Origin: a virus
Direction: 5' to 3' (one strand)
DNA: 35,210 nt
Virus record (IMG/VR): IMGVR_UViG_3300001848_000543
Coordinates: 1-35,210 of that record
The notes under the pieces were generated by a model that did no database searches, was not told the origin of the DNA, and saw only the letters and a list, made by a program, of their open reading frames with translations. This document shows, one piece after another, positions 15,813-23,751 of the stretch (positions are counted from its first letter, which is position 1; every line of letters begins with the position of its first letter). Position numbers and translations under genes: made by a program.

Positions 15813-15852
15813 CATGGGGAGGAAGGGGCTTGACAGCCCCTTCCTCCCCATG
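15813..15852 (+). repeat. Perfect 18-bp inverted repeat with 4-nt loop carrying a TTGACA -35 box
   Basis: The arms 15813-15830 and 15835-15852 are exact reverse complements, rich in GGGGAGGAAGGGG and its complement, with the loop TGAC. TTGACA, a consensus -35, spans the tip (15830-15835). No U tract follows on either strand, so termination would not be classical. It separates the capsid operon from the zinc-finger gene. Confidence 0.9.
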
Positions 15853-15859
15853 ATAGAAT
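15830..15859 (+). promoter_or_regulatory. Complete promoter (TTGACA-N18-TAGAAT with TGn) for the zinc-finger gene
   Basis: TTGACA at 15830-15835, an 18-nt spacer, then TAGAAT at 15854-15859 preceded by TGA, an extended -10. The ATG at 15868 is 8 nt past the -10 box, so the transcript would be leaderless or have one or two leader bases. This is the best promoter in the window. Confidence 0.78.
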
Positions 15860-15867
15860 AGGGGTTT

Positions 15868-16329
15868 ATGCCTGCTACCGCCGAAGCTGCGAATGCTTCA
15901 AAGAAAACCTACACCAATTGGGAAGCCTTTGCTAAGGCTGGCCTGATTCCTGCTACTCTCCGTTGCCAGTCCTACAAGCCGGTTCACCTTTCTGATAGCT
16001 CTTGTCATAGCAACTTGAAGTTCGATGCTGCTACGCTCAAGCGTCATTTCGATGGGGAACACGGTGGCGGGTTCTGGGTTGACGTGCGTAAGACCGAAGG
16101 TAAGCCGCATCCGCTTTGGGCGGAATTGGCTGCCAGCGGTCTAGAAGCCCACGATTTACGTTGTGACATCTGTGATGCTCAGATTCGGTGGTCGCCAAAC
16201 AGTATTATGGCCCACATGAAAGCGCATTCAGGCAAGACACGCCGGGTTTATCCCGGTGGCAAATTCAATTTCACGATTGGATACGGCCAGCCTGACCGCG
16301 AAGACTCTGACGTCGAAGATGCAGCCTGA
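15868..16329 (+). CDS. Protein with two internally duplicated C2H2-type zinc-finger modules
   Basis: The product has 153 residues. The second module has a textbook C2H2 pattern: C99-x2-C102-x13-H116-x3-H120 (RCDICDAQIRWSPNSIMAHM). The first is a variant: C33-x12-C46-x13-H60-x4-H65. Each is preceded by a matching helix, W-E-x-F-A-K-A-G-L ... L-R-C (18-33) and W-A-E-L-A-A-S-G-L ... L-R-C (84-99), so the protein is a tandem duplication of about 66 residues. It may bind DNA, RNA or protein; a transcription or packaging regulator is possible. It has its own strong promoter and no ribosome-binding site, and overlaps the next gene by 11 nt. Confidence 0.78.
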   Translation: MPATAEAANASKKTYTNWEAFAKAGLIPATLRCQSYKPVHLSDSSCHSNLKFDAATLKRHFDGEHGGGFWVDVRKTEGKPHPLWAELAASGLEAHDLRCDICDAQIRWSPNSIMAHMKAHSGKTRRVYPGGKFNFTIGYGQPDREDSDVEDAA

Positions 16330-17779
16330 AGTCGTTAAGTCTAAGTGGGTCCGCTATCGGGCAGCCTCGGCTTTATCTGGCCGAGGCTTGTCCTTTGGTT
16401 GCGGCCACGATCCGATTGTCCCCAAACAAGCCTTAGACGACGGTAAGTACTGCATCAACATGGACGTCATGAAGACGCCCAATGTTGATATCTGTGGTAC
16501 TGACTCAAGTGTCATCCAAAACCGAAGTTTGGACTTTGTGTTTGTGGGTGCCCGCGACAACGCTCCCCTCCGTGACCTAATCCAGAAACTTCGCCTGTAC
16601 GGTCACCTTGTCATCCACCAAAACTCCACAGACCTTGAGGCAGTGCGTGCCTCGATCACTCACCTCGGAAAATGGCAAGAGAAGGACACTTACGTCCGAG
16701 ACGGCCAGACCTTAGGCATTTGGAAGCTGATCGGGTTTGAGCAGCAAGGCATTCTTCCTCCTAAGCCCAAATCGGAAAAACGTGCATGCATTGCCCGATA
16801 CGGCGCAATTGGCGATATGATCATGATTTCGCCTATTATTCGCCTCCTTTCCGAACAAGGCTATGCAGTCACCCTGAATGTCACCCCTTACTGTGCGGAA
16901 GTCCTAAAGCACAACCCCTACATCTCTAACATCATCATTCAAGAACGGGATATGATCCCGAACCCTGAGCTTGGTGAATATTGGAAGGAGTGGATGGGTG
17001 ACTATGATAAGTACATCAATCTGTCCGAGTCTATTGAAGGCAAGCTGCTTCGGGTGGAAGGCCGGAACGACTTTTACACGAGCAAGGCTTGGCGAAGCAC
17101 GGACGTAAATTACTTTGACCAAACAGCCAGACTCTCTGGCTTCCCTGACGCCGTTGGCCTCAGGGGTGAGATCTACTTCAGCAAGGCTGAAGAACGGGAA
17201 GCACAGCTTTGGCGCAAAGCCCAAAAGGACGTGTTCACCATTCTTTGGGCACTCAAAGGCTCGAGCTACCACAAGATTTACCCGCTACTTGAACCGTGCC
17301 TTGTGGAGTGGCTTGAGAAGCACCCTGATGCTCAGGCCGCTCTGGTCGGTAGTTCTGGTGACGCCAACCTCCAGTTTGAGCACCCTCAAGTCCTGAATCT
17401 AGCGGGTGTGGCAAGCATTCGGCAGGTGTTTTGCCTGACCAAATACGTGGATTGTGTGGTTGGTCCTGAGTCCAGTGTGATCAATGCGGCTGGCTGTTTT
17501 GACACACCTAAAATCGCACTGCTGAGCCATAGCAATTGGAACAACTTGTGCAAGTACTGGGTGAATGATCATAGCTTAGCGCCTGAAAACATTGCCTGTT
17601 ATCCTTGCCATCAACTTCACTACACGCTCGATTCTTGCCCAACGGTGGATATGGTGGATCAGGACACACAGCAGGTGGCTTGGGCTGGACCGGTTTGTGC
17701 GGCTTACGGTGTTACCCCTGAGCGGATACACCAAAAGCTAGACCTGATATATCAGGAGTGGAAGAGCAAGCGAATCTAG
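16319..17779 (+). CDS. Fusion of methyltransferase-like domain and GT9 (heptosyltransferase-like) glycosyltransferase
   Basis: The product has 486 residues from the ATG at 16319; an upstream GTG at 16256 would add 21 residues. Residues 20-140 have a Rossmann methyltransferase outline: LSFGCGHDP (24-32) as motif I, YCINMDV, LDFVFVGARD and HLVIHQNS. The acidic and catalytic parts look weak, so it may bind rather than modify. Residues 155-486 are GT-B: ARYGAIGDMIMISPIIRLL (160-178) matches the GT9 N-terminal loop that contacts the acceptor, and VVGPESSVINAAGCF (about 380-394) matches the sugar-nucleotide-binding region. It probably adds a sugar to a glycan. It is coupled to the zinc-finger gene. 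Confidence 0.8.
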   Translation: MQPEVVKSKWVRYRAASALSGRGLSFGCGHDPIVPKQALDDGKYCINMDVMKTPNVDICGTDSSVIQNRSLDFVFVGARDNAPLRDLIQKLRLYGHLVIHQNSTDLEAVRASITHLGKWQEKDTYVRDGQTLGIWKLIGFEQQGILPPKPKSEKRACIARYGAIGDMIMISPIIRLLSEQGYAVTLNVTPYCAEVLKHNPYISNIIIQERDMIPNPELGEYWKEWMGDYDKYINLSESIEGKLLRVEGRNDFYTSKAWRSTDVNYFDQTARLSGFPDAVGLRGEIYFSKAEEREAQLWRKAQKDVFTILWALKGSSYHKIYPLLEPCLVEWLEKHPDAQAALVGSSGDANLQFEHPQVLNLAGVASIRQVFCLTKYVDCVVGPESSVINAAGCFDTPKIALLSHSNWNNLCKYWVNDHSLAPENIACYPCHQLHYTLDSCPTVDMVDQDTQQVAWAGPVCAAYGVTPERIHQKLDLIYQEWKSKRI

Positions 17780-17784
17780 GCGTT

Positions 17785-17793
17785 TGATATAAT
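17785..17793 (+). promoter_or_regulatory. Extended -10 promoter predicting a leaderless mRNA for the adaptor gene
   Basis: TGATATAAT is an exact extended -10 box in the 21-nt gap after the GT9 fusion. It ends 7 nt before the ATG at 17801. There is no proper ribosome-binding site; an AGGG lies 3 nt from the ATG. No good -35 is seen. Confidence 0.65.
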
Positions 17794-17800
17794 AGGGTTT

Positions 17801-18550
17801 ATGAGCCTTGCTGCCCGTTGGACCCTAAATCAAATCCGATCCGCAGTGCGCCGTGAACTCCTCGACCCCACTGGTAAGTGGTGGAGTAACGACGAACTCA
17901 ACCAGTACATCAACGACTGGCAGCAAAACCTTCAAAATCAGTTTGAGTTTGTTTGGGAAACCTCAACCCTTACCTTTACTGATACCACAACCACCTTCAA
18001 CATTTCAACTGTAACTCCAGGTGCGATGCGCTTGGACGCTGTTTACTACTGTGCTGGTGGCACAGACACCTCTACAGGCCGCCTTTCCCCTCGCTCCCCC
18101 GCAGACCTTGACACCATGCAGCGTGACTGGCGTGGTACGGCCGCCGCCGCTGGCATCGACCCTGTCATCGTTTACCAGAACAACGCCCAGACAGTCAGTT
18201 TTTGGCCGCCTCCCGCTGGCACTGGCACTGTTTACTTTGAATATCCAGTGCTTTGCACGATGACCACGACTGTGTCTAGCGGGACATTCGTGGACGGAAC
18301 CATGGCAATTCCGGCGTGGACCCGCTACAGCGCGATTCCTTACTGCCGGTACAGGGCCTACAGCCGGTTTGGACCGAACCAGGACATCAACAAGGCTGCT
18401 CGAGCGCGGAAGTCGTGGGACCGTCAGAAGAAACTTATTCGCCGGTTCTGGGACGGCTACTTCCCTGACAAATCCGAAATGCTACGTCCAGGCCGCAAGT
18501 GGGCCGGACAAGTCCTTCGCACCAAACCAGCTTGGCCTATTTGGAGGTAA
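17801..18550 (+). CDS. Head-tail adaptor-like protein (SU10-adaptor type)
   Basis: The product has 249 residues. The N-terminal helices (LNQIRSAVRRELLDPTGKWWSNDELNQYINDWQQNL) followed by a beta sandwich and C-terminal helices (DINKAARARKSWDRQKKLIRRF) match the phage adaptor family I know from the podovirus SU10, which docks under the portal. A second protein of the same general plan is encoded at 19109. Two adaptor-type proteins are unusual but not unheard of; one may be a second connector ring. It starts with a leaderless-type promoter. Confidence 0.72.
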   Translation: MSLAARWTLNQIRSAVRRELLDPTGKWWSNDELNQYINDWQQNLQNQFEFVWETSTLTFTDTTTTFNISTVTPGAMRLDAVYYCAGGTDTSTGRLSPRSPADLDTMQRDWRGTAAAAGIDPVIVYQNNAQTVSFWPPPAGTGTVYFEYPVLCTMTTTVSSGTFVDGTMAIPAWTRYSAIPYCRYRAYSRFGPNQDINKAARARKSWDRQKKLIRRFWDGYFPDKSEMLRPGRKWAGQVLRTKPAWPIWR

Positions 18551-18552
18551 CC

Positions 18553-19011
18553 ATGGACCTAAGTAACCTTTGGCTTAGTAAACTGCGCGGTTTGATGCGT
18601 CCTGAATCCATTTCACCTCAAGATGTGTACGCGAAATTAAGGGATTATCAATTCATACCTCCAGGTTTTGCTGGTATGGTAGCTCCCCCTACTATTGATC
18701 TGTATAACCGACCTCATGTTGCAAATCGTAACGGTACTGAGAGTACTGTTAATACCATAAGTGCTGATTCACCTTCTGGACGCTATACAACGTTAATGCC
18801 TACCGTGATAGGTGGTCGAATCGTCAGCCCTGAGGAAGCTATACGGTATTCAGCAAGGACTGGAGAACATATGGGCTTATTCACTAATACACAAACTGCT
18901 GATCAGTACGATGCTTGGTTACATAACAAAATGGGTTGGTATCCCCCACCTGGAAGTGATCAGGATATATGGCAGAAAACATTAGCCCCAAGTAATTACA
19001 AAAAGAGGTAA
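18553..19011 (+). CDS. Phage virion-associated protein with NRPHV/PTVIGG/EHMG domain
   Basis: The product has 152 residues from the ATG at 18553, which has GGAGGTAACC before it. The segment IDLYNRPHVANRNGTESTV...LMPTVIGGRIVSPEEAIRYSARTGEHMGLF...YDAWLHNKMG is a domain I have seen in internal virion proteins of other phages, often attached to larger proteins. Here it stands alone. Codon use is more A/T-rich at third positions than in the flanking adaptor genes, like the 28093-31394 genes, suggesting a different history. Its biochemical role is not known to me. Confidence 0.68.
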   Translation: MDLSNLWLSKLRGLMRPESISPQDVYAKLRDYQFIPPGFAGMVAPPTIDLYNRPHVANRNGTESTVNTISADSPSGRYTTLMPTVIGGRIVSPEEAIRYSARTGEHMGLFTNTQTADQYDAWLHNKMGWYPPPGSDQDIWQKTLAPSNYKKR

Positions 19012-19013
19012 CC

Positions 19014-19112
19014 ATGTTGCAGGATCTATTCAATTATATCATGCGGTTTGGTAAGACGAAGGGCTTTCCGGCAACGAATCTCGGTTGGGATGCACAGAAG
19101 GGTGTCCAATGA
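19014..19112 (+). CDS. Possible 32-residue protein
   Basis: A short frame starting 2 nt after the previous stop, with AGAGGTAACC directly before its ATG, nearly the same leader as the gene at 18553. The product is basic, with a short hydrophobic N terminus (MLQDLFNYIMRFGKTKG). Its stop overlaps the next ATG (ATGA), so it fills the gap between two genes exactly, as real small phage genes do. Function unknown. Confidence 0.5.
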   Translation: MLQDLFNYIMRFGKTKGFPATNLGWDAQKGVQ

Positions 19113-19786
19113 GCCTACTGTCAGACATTCAGTTACAGGTAGATGAAAGTCAAGGCCCAGTCTTCTGGACGATTGAGCAGCTTTATGACGCTGCAAATGC
19201 GGCCCAGCTAGAAGTGTGGCTAAACCTAAAGGACTGGCAGCGGACTGTCTATACCCTAAACATTCCCGCTAACGCGGATCTGGTTGCACTGCCGGAGTCC
19301 GCAATTATGGTTCCCCAGTTCATTATTTATAATGGGGTAAAGATTTTTCCGACAACCACAGCCCAGCTTCAGGATTGGGCGACCAACTGGAAGAGCCAGG
19401 ACAAAACCCGTCCGAACTGGTATGTCCTTTGGGATGCCCAGCACATTCGCCTGTTTCCAAACAGTGATGCTGCTTACACTTTTCAGTTGTGGGGAGTGCC
19501 GTTGCCGACTGAAATCGATGACAACAACCACGACATTTTGAATGTGGACCCGCTAGTCAAACGGGCAGTAACCATGCGGGCGGCTTCAAAGCTGCTGGAA
19601 GAAACTCAACCTCCGCTTGCCGATGCAAAGGCACTGGAGGCGGAAGAGTTTGAGAAGCAGTATGCACGGCAGCAGCGGAACACATTTGGGGATAACATCA
19701 TGCGGTTGAGGCCCACCACCGCATGGGATCAGGCGAACTTTGGCGATATCAAGGTGGGTAGACTATTCATGGGGACTAGCACCTAA
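19109..19786 (+). CDS. Second head-tail adaptor-like protein
   Basis: The product has 225 residues. The N-terminal helix (FWTIEQLYDAANAAQLEVWL), a beta sandwich (IYNGVKIFPTTTAQLQDW, WDAQHIRLFPNSDAAYTFQLW) and C-terminal helices (DPLVKRAVTMRAASKLLEE) follow the same plan as the protein at 17801 but with little direct identity. Location before the nozzle-like gene supports a connector role between portal and tail. It starts in an ATGA overlap and ends in TAATG with the next gene. Confidence 0.7.
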   Translation: MSLLSDIQLQVDESQGPVFWTIEQLYDAANAAQLEVWLNLKDWQRTVYTLNIPANADLVALPESAIMVPQFIIYNGVKIFPTTTAQLQDWATNWKSQDKTRPNWYVLWDAQHIRLFPNSDAAYTFQLWGVPLPTEIDDNNHDILNVDPLVKRAVTMRAASKLLEETQPPLADAKALEAEEFEKQYARQQRNTFGDNIMRLRPTTAWDQANFGDIKVGRLFMGTST

Positions 19787-22700
19787 TGCCTGAAGCCAAA
19801 AAATATCAGATCAATTTTAGTCGTGGAGTCAATCCGTCCATGCCCTCTCACCTGATTGGTGATGACGAGGTGCAGACCGCCACAAACATTGACTTCTCCA
19901 TTATGAACGGGGCGCTAGTACCCCGTCAAGGCAGCTACAAACGGGCTTCAGTCAGTAGCTATGCTCTTGCCACGATGTTTGACAATTACAATAGTCAGTC
20001 TAGCGTCATTACCGGAAACCAGTACGTTTGCGACTCTAATGGTGATGTTTACCGTAGCGGTACTTCTTCCTATTGGGCAGGATCATTCACCAAAATCAAC
20101 GGCTCTACTGCTGGCCGTCAATCCACCGCCTTCCCCAACGCGATTGGCTCTTACAAGAACTATGCGTTTTTCAGCGGCGGAAGCATTAACCTGAAGGACG
20201 ACGGTTCTGCCACAACAGATTGGGTCAAACAAAGTCCTAGCGCACCTACAGTCACTGCCGGAACCTTAGCTTTAACAACTTGGGTTCCAGGTACTACTTG
20301 GACTGCCGGTGCGGGCACCATTCAGTCAGTCAATACGTATGACACTACCTTTGCTACAGATGACTCTTTTCATGTGCTGGCAACCTATACTTGGGGTAGT
20401 GATCAGAACTTCAATCTAAACGGAACCCATACAGTTGGCATTTATGGTGTATACACATACTGGTTGGCTTTTGGCGACCCAAGCAGCATAGACAGTGTTG
20501 ATATTGATCTTAGCATTGGTGACACGTCTTTTACCAACTACCTTCATTTTGGGGTGACTACCGGAGGTAATTCTGGCACTCCAAACAGCCTGCTTATCGC
20601 ACAGCTTTCCACTTCTAGTGCTGATGTAAACAGCCTTCTTAACCCATATGTAACACAAGATGCATTGACTGTTTCCAACGTGGCAGGCAGTCCTAGTAAT
20701 TGGCGTATTCCAATTACTGACTTCACCTTTATTGGCGACACCGGAAGTTACACTAACCCACTAGAGCATGTGCGAGCGGTGCGTATCAATGTGGCTGGCC
20801 ACGCAGCCACTACAGTAACTATCGGTGATTTTACGATTGACGGTTCTGTCGAGTACCCGATGACGGACATGAACAACGGGTATGTCTATTGGCAGACCTG
20901 GGCAACGCTAGATAGTAACGGAAACAAGATTGATGAGTCCGCGCCGAGTGGTACTACCGGTCCTTACAAAATTCAGAACGGTAACTTTCAGGTAGTCACA
21001 AACGGCTCACCAACCGGTGCTCACGGCATCACCCACACTATTACCTACCGGCAGGGTGGGTATATGTTGGATGCTTATGCCGTTAACACCCATACATATA
21101 CTTTAGCCACATTTACTGACACAATGAGTGACATTACTGCTCTCAACAACGGTGATGTGTTGGTGCGGAACATCATGACCAAAAGTCAGTTTCCAGGCTA
21201 TGTTACGACCATTTCAGAGCCTTGGCAAGATCGGCTGTTTTTCTCGGACCAGAATCTGGTCCGGTGGACACTGCCGGGTCAGATCGGTGCTATTCCGTTG
21301 ACCAGCTATGCTGAGGTCAGTAAGCCCGGCGACAACATCATGGGCTTGGTTGTGAGTAGTCCCGGCATGATTATCATCAACCGGGAAAGCATCTATGAGA
21401 TGTACGGTACGGATTTTGAAGGCGGAAACTACACTCTCAACCGTATTGGCTCTAACCGAGGCAGCCTCGCAACCAAAGCCACCATCAAAACGCCCTATGG
21501 CATCACCCTCATGAATTCGGATGGCCTGTACATCTATACCCCAGGTAGTGCAGCGCCTAGCCCGATTGATTGGTTCAACCAGAAGTATTCGGACGTGTTT
21601 AAGGGTAGCTTTTCTTATAGCCCAGCCACATACAAAGGCAGTCGAGTGCCTGCCTTGAATCAGAGTTACATTCAAGAGTCCATAGCAGCGTTTCGGCAGA
21701 ACAAGCTGTATCTTGGGCTGCCCACTGGAACCTCGACAGTTCCAAACACAATATTTGTGCTCGACTTTACGTTGAAGCAGGCTTGGTGGTATACATTCCC
21801 GTTCAACTTTACCAGTATGTGGGTGGATGGTCGGGATGTTGGTTTCTATGTTGGAACTACCGACGGTGTAGTCATGCAGATTGAGGTTAGTACGGTAGAC
21901 CAGACTACATCTGGAGGTAATCAAGCAATTACTTGGTCGGCCAAGTCTAAAACCTGGACTAGTGACTCGGACACGATTCTTGAGAATTTGACTGTGAATG
22001 CTCAAGGTTCACCGATTGTTATGAAGGCGTATTATGACACGACCAACACTGTTACGGTAGGCACCCTTACCAATAACAACCGAAGTTGGATTGTGTCACC
22101 GCTCAATGGTACTTTTGTTAATCAGATTGAATTTGATTTTACCGGCACCTGTTCTATTACCTCGCCAACTGGGACTGGCACACTTCAGTCTGTTTATGCT
22201 CTTGGCTTTCACCTGATGGATGAGCCTATGCCGGTTCAATATTCCCGTAGTGATTATGATGAACAGGGCTGGACGGCGGACAAACTTTGGGATGTGGCTT
22301 ACTCTGACATTCAGGTGAGTGGCACAGGCACGGTCACTGCGGTTACCTTTGTAGATACAACAGCGGTCATGACCAATACTATGACTGGTCCGACTGGTGG
22401 TAGAAAAGTGTTTCAGTTCAGCTTCCCTGCCGAAACTTATGGTCGAGTGGCCTACACGACTTACACCAGTCCAGTGTACTTTAAGCCTTGGGAAACACGG
22501 TATGAGGCTAGGAAAGAACCGGCCAAAGTCAATTATTACAAGTCTGATATTGAATCGCTGGATGAAGTGATTATTGATGCTTTTGATGTGGACATCAATC
22601 CGAATGGGACTGTTCTTGCCACGGTGTATGTGGACAACACAGTGTTAACCACTGCCACAATCACTGGTTACAACCGACAGAGCTTTACTTTTGATTTGAA

Positions 22701-23751
22701 TGCAACTTCTTATCCAGTCAACCAGTTTGGTCGGACCATGTACGTCACATATAGTGGTACGGCGTTCAAAGTATACCAGACATGGTGGCACAAGCGGCCT
22801 GAGCCGGATCGGTGGAATGAGTATGTCAGCCCGAAGCTTACCGGTGATGAACGGGAAGTGAAGGTGTTTAAGCCGGAAGTGAACTGCCTTAGCAATACGG
22901 TGCTGGCGACCACGTTCTTGGATGGCACTGCGATTTCCACCCATACGATGACTGGTACGGTACGAAAACAGTATACGTTTAGCTTGCCGGTAGAGAAGTA
23001 TGGTAGGACGCTTCATGCGGCTTATGCGGTGAGTGGGACGGGCCGATTCAAGCACTACACTACTGATTTTGATGGTGCGGTCGAGCCACCCCGAGTGACG
23101 TTGTTCAGGTATGGTCCGATGCCGTATGAGAGCAGCCACTGGATGAAGACATGGCAGCCGCAGCTTGATTGTGTGAATGGGACGGTCACTGGCACGCTGA
23201 TTGTGGACGATCAGGTGATGCAGACTAGCACCTTTACAGGCACCCGTAAACAATGGTATACTGTAGGGTTAGACCTCAATACAAACACAAATGCTTATGT
23301 GTTACAGACTGGTAGCCGCTGGGAAGCAGTATATAGCGGGGCTGCCCAGTTTAAGCACTATAACACAAAGCTGGAATCCGATACAGATCCCTTCCGTAAA
23401 ACCACCTGGAGCTTCCATTATAAGAAAATCGGTGGGGCTTCGCAACTTGATTTGGCCCGGTACTGGAGCGTCTTTAGCAAGGTGCCGCTCGGTCAGGACT
23501 TTGCGGTGGCTACTTATTGGTGGGATATTGATGGCGAGAATTTTAACACCGGAACTCTTACGTTGACTGAAGGACTAAAGTGGACAGACCGAATCGCCTT
23601 CCCGCCGGGAGCGAGAGGCCGCCTGTTTGAGTTCAGGATGTACGCGCCTCAGACCATCCAGGTTGAAAACGTGAATCTTGACTTGAACCAAATTGGTGTG
23701 AAGGGGCTGACACGCCGTGGTATACCGGGTACACCGCTGGAGGGTCAATGA
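19786..23751 (+). CDS. Large tail nozzle-like structural protein with tandem C-terminal modules
   Basis: The product has 1321 residues. The N terminus (FSRGVNPSMPSHLIGDDEVQTATNIDFSIMNGAL) is typical of large podovirus tail nozzle or tubular proteins. Residues about 560-720 include a propeller-like region (GSNRGSLATKATIKTPYGITLMNSDGLYIY). Residues about 819-1205 are four tandem beta modules of about 94-100 residues, starting near 819, 916, 1011 and 1105, each with a GT(V)LAT.YVD/FLD core and a WYT/QYTF strand. A final domain follows. It probably forms the tail tube through which DNA leaves the head. No separate tail-tube gene exists in the window. Confidence 0.75.
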   Translation: MPEAKKYQINFSRGVNPSMPSHLIGDDEVQTATNIDFSIMNGALVPRQGSYKRASVSSYALATMFDNYNSQSSVITGNQYVCDSNGDVYRSGTSSYWAGSFTKINGSTAGRQSTAFPNAIGSYKNYAFFSGGSINLKDDGSATTDWVKQSPSAPTVTAGTLALTTWVPGTTWTAGAGTIQSVNTYDTTFATDDSFHVLATYTWGSDQNFNLNGTHTVGIYGVYTYWLAFGDPSSIDSVDIDLSIGDTSFTNYLHFGVTTGGNSGTPNSLLIAQLSTSSADVNSLLNPYVTQDALTVSNVAGSPSNWRIPITDFTFIGDTGSYTNPLEHVRAVRINVAGHAATTVTIGDFTIDGSVEYPMTDMNNGYVYWQTWATLDSNGNKIDESAPSGTTGPYKIQNGNFQVVTNGSPTGAHGITHTITYRQGGYMLDAYAVNTHTYTLATFTDTMSDITALNNGDVLVRNIMTKSQFPGYVTTISEPWQDRLFFSDQNLVRWTLPGQIGAIPLTSYAEVSKPGDNIMGLVVSSPGMIIINRESIYEMYGTDFEGGNYTLNRIGSNRGSLATKATIKTPYGITLMNSDGLYIYTPGSAAPSPIDWFNQKYSDVFKGSFSYSPATYKGSRVPALNQSYIQESIAAFRQNKLYLGLPTGTSTVPNTIFVLDFTLKQAWWYTFPFNFTSMWVDGRDVGFYVGTTDGVVMQIEVSTVDQTTSGGNQAITWSAKSKTWTSDSDTILENLTVNAQGSPIVMKAYYDTTNTVTVGTLTNNNRSWIVSPLNGTFVNQIEFDFTGTCSITSPTGTGTLQSVYALGFHLMDEPMPVQYSRSDYDEQGWTADKLWDVAYSDIQVSGTGTVTAVTFVDTTAVMTNTMTGPTGGRKVFQFSFPAETYGRVAYTTYTSPVYFKPWETRYEARKEPAKVNYYKSDIESLDEVIIDAFDVDINPNGTVLATVYVDNTVLTTATITGYNRQSFTFDLNATSYPVNQFGRTMYVTYSGTAFKVYQTWWHKRPEPDRWNEYVSPKLTGDEREVKVFKPEVNCLSNTVLATTFLDGTAISTHTMTGTVRKQYTFSLPVEKYGRTLHAAYAVSGTGRFKHYTTDFDGAVEPPRVTLFRYGPMPYESSHWMKTWQPQLDCVNGTVTGTLIVDDQVMQTSTFTGTRKQWYTVGLDLNTNTNAYVLQTGSRWEAVYSGAAQFKHYNTKLESDTDPFRKTTWSFHYKKIGGASQLDLARYWSVFSKVPLGQDFAVATYWWDIDGENFNTGTLTLTEGLKWTDRIAFPPGARGRLFEFRMYAPQTIQVENVNLDLNQIGVKGLTRRGIPGTPLEGQ

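Noticed and set aside
15174-15851. A 225-codon minus-strand frame across capsid and decoration genes
   Set aside because: Very Arg/Ser-rich, typical of a complement shadow, and it runs through the 15813-15852 hairpin.
21214-22005. A 263-codon minus-strand frame inside the nozzle-like gene
   Set aside because: No domain, no ribosome-binding site, and embedded in a clear plus-strand gene.
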